A stretch of DNA of 64,000 nucleotides from contig QANY01008913.1 in the NCBI GenBank assembly GCA_003255025.1, positions 124,001 through 188,000 on the forward strand, in the 5' to 3' direction. The first letter of the stretch is position 1; every line of letters begins with the position of its first letter. A program made the translations under genes and the position numbers. The notes under the pieces are model-generated. The model saw only the letters and a program-made list of their open reading frames with translations. It searched no databases and was not told the origin of the DNA. This DNA is from Datisca glomerata (Eukaryota > Streptophyta > Magnoliopsida > Cucurbitales > Datiscaceae). This document shows, one piece after another, positions 47,492 through 57,486 of the stretch.

Positions 47492-47657
47492 CAGTGATTG
47501 GAGTCTGTGGATCTGAACAAAGATGATCTTTAGGTTTATGAGATGAAGAGTGAAAATAATAACCCAAACACTTGAGAAAGGATCTGATGAAAGAGCAAGG
47601 ACTATACCAAACATCATAATTTTCTTCTCTTTCTTCCTCTTTGACTGAGCTCTTCAT
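47168..47657 (-). CDS. Plant elicitor peptide precursor (PROPEP-like), two exons
   Basis: Exon 1 is 47657-47493 (55 codons) and exon 2 is 47263-47168 (31 codons plus TGA). Donor ACT|GTAATC and acceptor GCAG|GAAGAG join in phase 0, giving 86 aa, the usual PROPEP size. The N-terminal half has the acidic start and the W-x-PC-x(n)-FLKCLG helix (DVWYSPCSFIRSFLKCLGYY) typical of PROPEPs. The basic, proline-rich C-terminus VIRRPPRPPLSSGGGGQIN fits the Pep core SSGxxGxxN ending in the terminal Asn. PROPEPs are cytosolic precursors without a signal peptide. On damage, metacaspases release the ~23-aa C-terminal Pep, which is sensed by PEPR-type LRR receptor kinases and amplifies immunity. The intron is almost entirely a (GA)n run with a 39-base gap (47401-47439). 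W-boxes lie upstream. It is easily missed because each exon is short. Confidence 0.85.
47310..47488. repeat. (GA)n microsatellite with assembly gap, in PROPEP intron
   Basis: GA repeats on both sides of 39 N at 47401-47439. The 5' part is interrupted by GGGAGA. True length is unknown. Several long frames through this tract are artefacts. Confidence 0.97.
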
Positions 47658-47815
47658 CTTTATCCACTTCTTATTTCCTCTTCTCGCTTCTTCTTCTCTA
47701 GTTAGCTGCTTCTAATGGCGATTATTAGTTATCACACTAGTTTCACTTCGGATGTCTTTGAAGGGACATTTGTCCCTCTTTATTAAACTGTCAGAGATGT
47801 TTTTAGTGATTGTCT

Positions 47816-48058
47816 TTGACTTCACCTACTGTGTTTTCAGTTTTATCCATATTTACTTTCGCCTATCTTAAATTTAATATTTGGTCTGCTAAAATTTTAG
47901 CACGGGGGACTGTATTTTTTGACATTGATAGTGTGGGGTTAATGTGAAAAAGGTTTAATAAATATAGTTTGGGTTTAATAATTTTTTTAAAGTTCAATAC
48001 AAATGTTAAAAAAATTCAAAAAAACACGTTTGACTCTAAAGAATGACCTTTTGGTCAA
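47816..48058 (-). promoter_or_regulatory. W-box group upstream of the PROPEP-like gene
   Basis: Three WRKY sites (TTGAC[C/T]) lie 160-400 bp upstream of the ATG: TTGACT at 47816-47821, TTGACT at 48030-48035, and TTGACC read on the minus strand at 48058-48053. The last belongs to an inverted pair TGACC-TTTT-GGTCA (48044-48057). Known PROPEP genes are induced through WRKY factors. That these sites act here is inference. Confidence 0.4.
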
Positions 48059-48545
48059 TTACTTTAACTTTCCGGTGGGTCTAAGAGTTTGTTCTCCCAT
48101 ATCACATATTCAAACAGTGGTTATATTATTTGATGATCGTCGATCTTAAATTTATTCATTGATTTATCCGTGATCCACTTATAGAAAATGTCTAGCCGAA
48201 GGCCTGTGCAATCCCACAATTAATCGAAGAAGTAAGTTCTGTAGACCTGGTGTTACTTAAAAATTAATGCCTTTTGTTTTAAAATTAATTAATAACGTAT
48301 TTGGTTGACATTGTATCTTAATTGTGTGATAAAAAAGAATAATTTACCTTTTAGACTTTGGCTACAATTTGTTCTCACTATCGATTCAATATTTAATATT
48401 TATAGTATCGTTTTGTCCAAAATTTTCCTAAACATCTCACAAATCATAATATCAAATTGTAAAAAACCCGGATGATGAGCATCACCATACTGCCACATAA
48501 AACTGCTCTCAGTTTTTTTCCACAAAGTTACATAATCTACACGAT
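48059..48545. other. Intergenic, no feature seen
   Basis: AT-rich sequence left of the CACTA element, without coding or repeat structure. Confidence 0.5.
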
Positions 48546-49103
48546 CACTATTACAAAATTGTTTTTCAGGACGGTCCTTCAGAAATGAGGACGGTCATAA
48601 TTGAATTTCTGTAAAGGATTGATTAGCGCTCCTTTTATTTAGCCACGATTGAAGTAAAATTTCTTAGGATGGTAGATCCAACCATCATCCCAAATAAATA
48701 CAGTATTTTACAAAATGATTAGAGAATGCACCGTCGTGAGTGACTGTTTCGATTACAACGGTGTAGACCTGCACCATCATAATATACTATTTTCATTACG
48801 ATGGTGTAAACATTCACCGTCATAAGAAAAGGACTGTCATGAGCAATAAATTTATAACCATAGTAAGCAATGTCTCGATAAATTTCTCACGATGGCGGGG
48901 GATTGCACCGTTGTGAGAAATTAGTTAAATTTATGTATTTTTGTCATCAAACTTAACCTAATTTTATTACTTAATTTTTTATTTTCTTTCCTACCCAGTC
49001 GTCGTCTCCCCCACAGACGCTAGGTCTCTTCCACCGTCGCAACTATAGCCATGATCGAGCAGCTCCTAATCCACAACCGCGAAAAACAATTTCTATACTA
49101 GTG
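48546..49103. mobile_element. Non-autonomous CACTA (En/Spm) element, 558 bp
   Basis: The left terminus is CACTATTACAAAATTGTTTTTC. The right terminus read inward is CACTAGTATAGAAATTGTTTTTC. The flanking target duplication is GAT on both sides (48543-48545 and 49104-49106), the 3 bp expected of CACTA elements. Subterminal repeats around CACCGTCGTGAG / ACGATGGTG occur in both orientations (48730-48920), as expected of transposase-binding sites. No transposase coding. Confidence 0.93.
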
Positions 49104-49495
49104 GATGATAATACTATAACTCAACACGTTTGATCTCCTGATATGATTGTAAGATTTACTCATTATATGTCTCGTCAATAAAAAATATCTCACGAAGAAA
49201 AAAATGGTTGATTTGGCTATACATGGACAAGCATAAAACAAGGTAACTAAATAAATGTCATAAATTTTCTCCTAATTGTGCAACTCATCAACAATAATTT
49301 ATTCAAATATAAAAAATGCAAGTACTTTATTAGGTATATTTCGTTACTTAATTTGGCCAATTAATTGTCAATTAACAATTTTAATACTTTCTAATATTCA
49401 CTCTATACATATGCTTCATTTCTTGCTTGTAAACTTATCCAAGAATCACACCTTGTTTTCTTACTTCTGAATAACAGAAACAGAAAAGAAAAACC
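49104..49495 (+). promoter_or_regulatory. Upstream region of the defensin-like gene
   Basis: A TATA-like CTCTATACATATG at about 49400-49412 sits about 90 bp before the ATG. It is otherwise AT-rich. The CACTA element ends 393 bp before the start codon. Confidence 0.4.
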
Positions 49496-49924
49496 ATGAA
49501 GAACGTTCGCGTATTTACCATTCTTGTGCTTGCTTTTCTTCTATTCACAACAGGTAAATATAAATTTAACCTTGTTTAGTTTTAAATATGGAGAAAAAAA
49601 TAATGAGGTCGATAAAATAGTAATGAGAATTGATTTTCATTGATCACTCTTTTTTTTCGCTCTTGTTTTTATTTCCTTCGTAATTTGATAATTACGCGAT
49701 AAATGTTAATTATCTGATATAATAATAATGATCATGACTGTGTAGGAAAAAAGGTTGAAGGGAAATATACAGGACATGCTTGTGGGAAAGCATTGAAGAT
49801 AGATATATGCTCTGATGATAATTGCGATAAGTTGTGTAAGGAAACATTGGAGCCCCCACTTCAAGGAGTTCATGGTTTTTGTAGTGGTGGCTCTTGTGCT
49901 TGCTTTTATCCTTGTTTGAAATAA
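49496..49924 (+). CDS. Defensin-like (DEFL) secreted cysteine-rich peptide, two exons
   Basis: Exon 1 is 49496-49553 and exon 2 is 49746-49924. The GT-AG intron interrupts the Gly codon right after the signal peptide, the standard plant defensin gene layout. The product is 78 aa: a signal peptide of about 20 residues (KNVRVFTILVLAFLLFTT) and a mature domain with eight cysteines at 32, 41, 46, 50, 65, 70, 72 and 76. The C-x3-C pair (CDKLC) and the C-x-C pair (CAC) fit a cysteine-stabilised alpha-beta fold. GFC and GGSC resemble the gamma-core. Such peptides act in the apoplast as antimicrobial or signalling peptides, and which applies here cannot be said. No defect was seen. It differs from classic defensins in the short C-terminus and the C-x8-C first loop. 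Confidence 0.88.
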
Positions 49925-50335
49925 ATCTTAGCTTTTATCTTATACAGACTGGTTTGTTCAGATGATTCTAGTAAGGTTTTGATTCCAATTTATATCATTT
50001 ACTTTTTGTTATGTAGTGCATCGATGCTCTATCGAATGCTTAACTACTTGAAATAAATCAAATAAACATTATCTTCTTTTTTTTTATTATTTAAATTTGA
50101 TAAGATAAATTGACATAGAATGATTCATGCCCATAATATGATATCATGAATTCTAGTCATAAAATTTTTACTTTATACGTAAATTTTGACAAATACATAA
50201 ACAATCGCCTAATTTGAACTGTTGATAGTTTTTAAAGCTAAATTGATAAATTCGTAAACAAATTTCAAATTTAAAATGATTGAAATTGGGAACAAATATA
50301 AATAATTATATTTCGATTGATAGTGCATGCAACAC
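49925..50335. other. 3' flank of DEFL gene, AT-rich
   Basis: Possible polyadenylation motifs (AATAAA-like, 50054-50067). No gene is seen. Confidence 0.45.
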
Positions 50336-50358
50336 CCGTTAACCATGGAAAACTTTAT

Positions 50359-50384
50359 GATGCCGGGAAGAAATTCCCGGCATC
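50359..50384. repeat. Perfect 11-bp hairpin with GAAA loop
   Basis: GATGCCGGGAA-GAAA-TTCCCGGCATC: a perfect GC-rich stem in AT-rich surroundings, just before the minisatellite. Confidence 0.9.
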
Positions 50385-50439
50385 CATGCTGGGCTATTGT
50401 GTCTCTTATATTGTATTTGGAGTGATCTGGGTCACATAA

Positions 50440-51475
50440 AGCTCAAATACATAATGGAGTTCATCAATTACATAAAAAAAAATTTGGAGGGTTCACCAAT
50501 TACGTACTGGGGTTTACCAATTACGTAGTGAGGTTCACCAAATACGTAGAAAAGAATCATTCTTAGAGGGGTTCACCAATTACGTAGTGAGATTCACCAA
50601 ATACATACAAAAAATAATTCTTGGAGGGGTTTACCAATTACGTAGTGGGATTTACCAAACACGTAGAAAAGAATGATTCTTAGAGGGGTTCACCAATTAC
50701 GTAGTGGGGTTCACTAAATACGTACAAAAGAATAATTTTTGGAGGGGTTCACCAATTATATAGTAGGGTTCACTAATTACGTAGTTGAGTTCACCAAATA
50801 CGTACAAAAAAATAATTCTTGGAGGGGTTCACTAATTACGTAGTGTGGTTCACCAAATACGTAGAAAAGAATAATTCTTAGAAGGGTTCACCAATTACGT
50901 AGTGAGGTTCACCAAATACGTACAAAAATAATAATTTTTGAAGGTTTCACCAATTATGTAGGGGGATTCACCAATTACATAGGGGGATTCACCAATTACG
51001 TAGTAGAGTTCACCAAATACATAGAAAAGAATAATTCTTAGAGGGGTTCACCAAATACTTTATGGGGTTCACCAAATACATAGAAAAAAATAATTCTTAG
51101 AGGGGTTCACCAATTACGTAGTAGGGTTCACCAAATGCGTACAAAAAGAATATTTTTTTGGAAGAGTTCACCAATTACGTAGTGAGATTCACCAATTACG
51201 TAGTGAGATTCACCAATTACGTAGTGAGATTCGCCAATTACGTAGGGGGTTCATAATAATTTTTGGAGGGGTTCATTAATTACGTAGTAGAGTTCATCAA
51301 TTATGTAGTGGAGTTCACCAAATATGTCTGAAAGAATAATTCTTGGAAGAGTTCACAAATTACATAGTGGGGTTCACAAAATACATACAAATTAATAATT
51401 CTTGGAGGGGTTCACCAAATACATACTGTGATTCACCAATTATGTAGTGAGGTTCACCAAATACATGAAATATTT
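50440..51475. repeat. ~58-60-bp minisatellite (TTCACCAATTACGTAG family)
   Basis: About 15-18 irregular units alternate GGTTCACCAATTACGTAGTG with TTCACCAAATACGTACAAAA and GAATAATTCTTGGAGGGG. Half-unit expansions (three TTCACCAATTACGTAGTGAGA in a row at about 51168-51230) show slippage or unequal exchange. No coding content. Confidence 0.92.
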
Positions 51476-51645
51476 TGGTGAAGTCCTCCAAGAATTATTA
51501 TTTCTGTACGTGATATATATTGGTGAACCTCTCCAAGAATTATTAATTGTGTATGTGATATATTTTGGAGAACCTCCAAGAATGATTGATTTTGTACGTG
51601 AAATATTTTGGTGAACCCCTCCAAGAATGATTGATTTTGTACGTG
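51460..51645. repeat. Inverted block of the same minisatellite
   Basis: Four units in the opposite orientation (TTTTGGTGAACCCCTCCAAG, AATGATTGATTTTGTACGTG). With the main array they form a long inverted repeat. The apparent ORF 51684-51454 is a by-product of the repeats. Confidence 0.88.
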
Positions 51646-51769
51646 AATAAGCAGTATTTTTTGGATGTGAAACTTGTCAAGCACGTAGATATCTGAATAA
51701 GTTTCGATTTGATATCTTAAGGGTCACGTGATTCCACCCGAGTCAAAAGTCATGTCCTCTAAAAGTTGA

Positions 51770-52040
51770 CTTGTGCCAAACGCCACCAATAAGCCCCAAA
51801 CGCCAATCATTGTAGGCCAATCACTTATATTTAGCCTTTAAACGCCATCCTGAAAGTGTCAATCACCATTGTTGAAGCCAATCGCCAGTTCGTTGCCTCC
51901 AATTGCCAGTCTATTACCTCCAATCGCATGTTTTGGTCTCCAAACGCCATGTTGTAATAGGCGATTGCCAGTCTCCCACCCAATCGTCACTTTTTTTACT
52001 CCTAATCGCTATTTATATGGCTCTAATCGCCATTCTTCAC
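51770..52040. repeat. Array of AAACGCCA / AATCGCCA motifs, left of the PMD gene
   Basis: More than ten copies of C[A/C]A[A/T]CGCCA-like words spaced about 20-30 bp apart (CCAAACGCCACC, CCCCAAACGCCAATC, AATCGCCAGT). The same core recurs at 57500-57880 beyond the PMD gene. Confidence 0.75.
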
Positions 52041-52785
52041 ATTTTTCCTTTAAATTGATATTTTTGTAATTATTTACAGTACACCGAAAAAATCATTGAT
52101 AAAAATAGAAAAAATTCGTTATTTCAATGCAAACATTCATGATACTCACTTAATATGTGAAATTAGATTGGATTAATTAAGAATTCCTGAAACAATTGAA
52201 CACTTAATCATAAACTCGATAAAAGTTGTCATTGATAATGTTGTTATGCTTTTGTGAGAAGTATCGAACGAGACGGGTTTTCACAAAATATAATTATATT
52301 TCATGATGTTATCATGGTCGGTAAATCATATTTATCAGTTTGACGAACATGTATAACACTTAAGGTCGGATTCTACTGTTAAATCGAGCACATCCGCTAA
52401 AAAGTTTGAAATTAAATATTTAACCTTTTTATTTTATAATAATAACCTCATAATTTTTGGAAAATAACCTTTTACGTTTTAATTAATTGATCCCTATAAA
52501 ATTAATTTTAAAATCTAACATGATTTCTTATAAAAAATAACCCCAACATTAAAAAAACCTTTTCCCCTTATTCCCTTAAAACATCGATCCCCAACCCTTC
52601 CCCCTCCCTCTCAACACTTCATTTCTTCGAATCAAATCCTATTCTCCTTCTTCTTCATCTTCATCTATATCTCTTTCTTCATAGCCCTAAATCCATCAAA
52701 TCCTCACCAAATCCGTTGCAATACACGAGTCAAACCCGCAATCTCACATTGAACACATCTCTTGCAACACAAGAGTCCACCAATA
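52041..52785 (+). other. AT-rich spacer and probable promoter/leader of PMD gene
   Basis: AT-rich to about 52560, then a pyrimidine-rich leader-like stretch (CCCTCCCTCTCAACACTTC, CTTCTTCTTCATC) before the ATG. No other feature is seen. Confidence 0.4.
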
Positions 52786-53125
52786 ATGGCTAGAGGACAA
52801 CATACAGTTACAAAGGGGACATTGAGTCTAACGACGCAACCAAGTTCGAGCTTGAACGTCTCTAAAGAGCCGTACGATGCCACCGGTTATGGGGTGAAAA
52901 GATTTCATCCAAAGAATCGAAATCTTAGTAGCCCTATTCTTCATATTGCTCCAACGGAGCATATATCTCACCCAAGCAAACAAGATGTAAGTTTTTCTTT
53001 GAATATTTTGAATTTTATGTGTTATATTGTTAAAACACCTAATATATACTTGATTCGTTCTGCAAATTGGGTGTTTTTTATGTGATGATTATAGAAATGT
53101 ATGGTTGTTGGTAGAAATATATGTT

Positions 53126-54325
53126 TTGGAAGGAAAATTATAGTTTTTTTCATGAGTGCCCGTAAAATGTTCGACGAAATGTCATAATGAATTATATGGT
53201 GTATTTTTTTTTCATTTTTCGTAAGGTGTTTGACAAAATTCCATATTGAGGTTTATACTGTATTTATATGAATGCCCGTAACATGTTCAATGAAATGCTA
53301 TATCCCATCCAAGGATAAAATGTAAGTTTCTTTAACAAAAAATTTGGTTGTTATGTGTTATATTGTTAAAACACTAAATAGATACTTAACTCATTTTGAA
53401 AACTAGGTGTTTTTATGTGATGCTTATAGCAATGTATGATTATTGTTAGCGATATATGTTTTGGATGAAAAATTATAGTGTATGTGTATTGCCCCTAAGT
53501 GTTCGACAAAAATGTCACAATAGAGATTATAGTACATTTTTCTCCATACGCCTTTTTCACTGAGTCATACTTAAATTTTGGTTTCTTAGGCTGAGTTCTA
53601 TGATCTTGGTATTCGTTATTTTGGGAACATTGCACTAGTAGCTCGATGGTACGGTAGCCTTCTTGAAAATTTGAGAAGGAATGTCGATGCCTCCGGGTTT
53701 AGATATTTTATAAGTATATTGAAAAATGGTCAGATGGATCGCGTTTTATTGAAAAGTATGGCCGAGAAATTGTGGGTTACAACCCACACCTTTCATATAG
53801 ATGAAGTGGGTGAAATGACAATGACCCCACTGGACTTTACTGCGATCACTGGCTTGAAAGTCGATGGTCGTCAACTTGACTATGATTTGGAACTCTACAA
53901 GAACAACAAGACTTTACAAAAGTTAGTTGGTAAACCGTTTTCGGAGGTTGGAGAAAAAAATTCAGTTATCAATGGATATTTGATCATTATTCCAGGTACG
54001 AGTGTACTACTCCTAAGTAGGAGGAAATTTTGATCAAAGTCTTTCTGCTGGTGCTCTTGGGTAGTACATTTTTTTACGACAAGAGCAATAAAGTTTATGT
54101 ATACTTCCTCCCGAGCCTAAAGAAAATAGATGAGATTCTGGAGTATAATTCGGGTGGTTCGGCATTGTCCGTATTGTATTGCAATATGGTATCCATATGA
54201 CGAGGAAAAAGTGTAGGGACAGGGGGTTTTTGGAGAGCATGGGAGGTATGGGCTTGTGAGTACTTTCCGTGTTTGGCACTCAGCAGACCATTGGGTGGTC
54301 CAGACACGTTCCCGAGAGCAGCACG
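53126..54325 (+). repeat. Tandem unit 1 of 3 (1200 bp) carrying the PMD exon
   Basis: Begins TTGGAAGGAAAATTATAG. The same start recurs at exactly +1200 and +2400. Contains intron sequence, acceptor TTTCTTAG at 53589, the PMD exon and downstream frames. Confidence 0.95.
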
Positions 54326-55525
54326 TTGGAAGGAAAATTATAGTTTTTTTTATGAGTGCCCGTAAAATGTTCGACGAAATGTCATAATAAATTATATGGT
54401 GTATTTTTTTCATTTTTCATAACGTGTTTGATAAAATTCCATATTGAGGTTTATACTGTATTTATATGAATGCCCGTAACATGTTCAATGAAATGCTATA
54501 TCTCATCCAAGGATAAAATGTAAGTTTCTTTAACAAAAAATTTGGTTGTTATGTGTTATATTGTTAAAACACTAAATAGTTACTTAAATCATTTTGAAAA
54601 CTAGGTGTTTTTTATGTGATGCTTATAGAAATGTATGATTATTGTTAGCGATATATGTTTTGGATGAAAAATTATAGTGTATGTGTATTGCCCGTAAAGT
54701 GTTCGATGAAATGTCACAATAGAGATTATAGTACATTTTTCTCCATACGCCTTTTTCACTGAGTGATACTTAAATTTTGGTTTCTTAGGTTGAGTTCTAT
54801 GATCTTGGTATTCGTTGTTTTGGGAACATTGCACTAGTAGCTCAATGGTACGGTAGCCTTCCTAAAAATGTGAGAAAAAATGTCGATGCCTCCGGGTTTA
54901 GGTATTTTATAAGTATATTGAAAAATGGTCAGATGGATCGCGTTTTATTGAAAAGTATGGCCGAGAAATTGTGGGTTACAACCCACACCTTTCATGTAGA
55001 TGAAGTGGTTGAAATGACAATGACCCCACTGGACTTTACTGTAATAATTGGCTTGAAAGTCGACGGTCGTCAACTTGACTATGATTTAGAACTCTACAAG
55101 AACAACAAGACTTTACAAAAGCTAGTTGGTAAACCGTTGTCGGAGGTTGGAGAAAAAAAAGTCATTTATCAATGGATATTTGATAATTATTCCAGGTACG
55201 AGTGTACTACTCCTAAGTAGGAGGAAATTTTGATCAGAGTCTTTCTGCTGGTACTCTTGGGTAGTACATTTTCTTACAATAAGAGCAATAAAGTTTATGT
55301 ATACTTCCTCCCGAGCCTAAAGAAAATAGATGAGATACTAGAGTATAATCGGGGTGGTTCGGCGTTGTCCATATTGTATTGCAATATGGACTCTATATAC
55401 CGAGGCAAAAGTGTGTGGACAGGGGTTTTTTGGAGAGCATGGGAGGTATGGTCTTGTGAGTAATTTCCGTGTTTGGCATTCAACAGACCATTGGGTGGTC
55501 CAGACACATTCCCGGGAGTAGCACG
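54326..55525 (+). repeat. Tandem unit 2 of 3 (1200 bp)
   Basis: Near-identical to unit 1, with scattered substitutions and small indels that cancel in length. PMD ORF 54870-55220. The junction with unit 1 is AGCAGCACG|TTGGAAGG. Confidence 0.95.
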
Positions 55526-56369
55526 TTGGAAGGAAAATTATAGTTTTAATCATGAGTGCCCGTAAAATGTTCGACGAAATGTCATAATGAATTATATGGT
55601 GTATTTTTTTCATTTCTCGTATGGTGTTTGATAAAATTCCATATTGAGTTTTATACTGTATTTATATGAATGCCCGTAACATGTTCAATGAAATGCTATA
55701 TCCCATCCAAGGATAAAATGTAAGTTTCTTTAACAAAAAATTTGGTTGTTACGTGTTTTATTGTTAAAACAATAAATAGATACTTAAATCATTTTGAAAA
55801 CTAGGTGTTTTTTATGTGATGCTTATAGCAATGTATGATTATTGTTAGCGATAAATGTTTTGGATGAAAAATTATAGTGTATGTGTATTTCCCGTAAAGT
55901 GTTCGACGAAATATCACAATAGAGATTATCGTACATTTTTATCCATACGCCTTTTTCACTGAGTCATACTTAAATTTTGGTTTCTTAGGCTGAGTTCTAT
56001 GATCTTGGTATTCGTTGTTTTGGGAACATTGCACTAGTAGCTCGATGGTACGGTAGCCTTCCTGAAAATGTGAGAAGGAATGTCGATGCCTCCGACTTTA
56101 GATATTTTATAAGTATATTGAAAAATGGTCAGATGGATCGCGTTTTATTGAAAAGTATAGCCGAGAAATTGTGGGTTACAACCCACACCTTTCATATAGA
56201 TGAAGTGGGTGAAATGACAATGACCCCACTGGACTTTACTGCGACAATTGGCTTGAAAGTCGACGGTCGTCAACTTGACTATGATTTGAAACTCTACAAG
56301 AACAAGAAGACATTACAAAAGCTAGTTGGTAAATCGTTGTCGGAGGTTGGAGAAAAAAAGTCAGTTATC
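55526..56369 (+). repeat. Tandem unit 3 of 3 (partial, 844 bp)
   Basis: Matches units 1-2 up to GTCAGTTATC at about 56368, then passes into unique PMD C-terminal sequence. PMD ORF 56070-56381. Confidence 0.93.
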
Positions 56370-57088
56370 TACTATGCATAGGTAGTAGCACCAGCAACCG
56401 CAACAGCCACAGTATTACTAGGAGCATTAGGGTCGACTAGAGTGACCATTGATGATACAAGAGTAGCTGTCATCCCACTACCATCGTGGCAGATTCCGTT
56501 ACCACTCCCAGATGGTGGTAGTAAGTTGGTTGACATTCCAAATAATGTTTTAGTGCTGGGTCTTCCAGCTGCTGAATTCGTTTATGTGAGTTATGATGTT
56601 AATATTTATTATATAGTCATTCAATATCATATTAACGTGTAATTCGGATAATGCAGGTGCTGGCGACATGCGCGGCAGGCATGATGCGCATGATTGGCGG
56701 TCTCAACAAGCTATTATTCGAGAAAATGTTGAGCGCACGTGAGACAATGATGAATGCCAAAGCATCAATGAAAAAAAGGATAAGAAAATTGTAAACTTAT
56801 GATCTTTCCCTATTTATTTTTAGTTTGAAATCAAAATATACTAAATATGTACACTTGTAGGCGAAGTTGCAAAGACGCCTGCACATGTATGAAATTTAAA
56901 CAAGCAGGCATGAGAGTAATGATGATGAAATTGATGAAGATGATGAACATGGTGAAGATTCAGTTAATGATGATGAAGACGTCCATGATGGCGACACCAA
57001 CGAGGATACTGAATCGGAACAAGAACATGAAGGACGTAGAAAGTATTCACATGATACTTTGTCGAAAAAGAGAAAAGTTGCACCATGA

Positions 57089-57486
57089 TCTTTTGTCAAA
57101 GTTGATATCAACTTTTTTTGGATATAAATATACTGGATTCTATGTTGGGAATTTAAGTTTTTTTAGATTTTAACTTTGTTTGGATTGGATTCTAAGTTTA
57201 TTTTTGGAATATAAATTTGTCAAAGTTGCATGACATTGCATCACAGGCATTTGACATATTATGGATATAAATATGCTATTAATATTGTGGGTGAACTAAT
57301 ATTTATGTTCTGTCGAATCGTTGGTTAAAATTTGAAAGTGGATTCTAAGGATAACATTTACAAACCGTCAATCTATCTAATTGGACTCTATGAAGAGTAG
57401 ATTCGCCCCTTACAAACTGTCACTCTATCCAAACATTTTCTTGGTCCCAAACTATAAATATTTTTTCAACCAGATTTTTTATATAT
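57089..57486. other. AT-rich 3' flank of PMD gene
   Basis: Several weak repeats of GGATATAAATATACTGGATT / GGATTCTAAG. No gene. Confidence 0.45.

Larger units (their letters stand above)
52786..57088 (+). pseudogene. Plant mobile domain (PMD) transposon-type gene, broken by tandem triplication and stops
   Basis: Exon 1 (52786-52986, MARGQHTVTKGTLSL... to SKQD, donor GTAAGT) joins in phase 0 to exon 2 at 53590 (AEFYDLGIRYFGNIALVARW). The PMD core follows: DRVLLKSMAEKLWVTTHTFH, then DEVGEMTMTPLDF and GLKVDGRQLDY. Exon 2 exists three times, since the region is triplicated in 1200-bp units. After the PMD come VWTGVFWRAWEVW and EYFRVWHSTDHWVVQT. C-terminal exons (56384-56586, about 56658-56794, 56861-57088) give IPLPSWQIPLPLPDGG, a helical part, an acidic tail and a nuclear localisation-like KKRKV near the stop at 57086. 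A stop (CCTAAGTAGGAG) in units 1 and 2, a TAA near 56897 and the triplication argue against a working gene. PMD proteins occur in transposons (MULE and gypsy) and in a few domesticated genes such as MAIN. Confidence 0.7.

Noticed and set aside
47239..47657. Long ORFs of alternating Arg-Glu or Leu-Ser through 47310-47488
   Set aside because: Microsatellite translation across an N gap. Only the PROPEP exons at either side are supported.
50440..51475. CRISPR-like or centromeric satellite array
   Set aside because: No unique spacers. Units are irregular and the array is only about 1 kb in a gene-bearing region, so a local minisatellite is the simpler reading.
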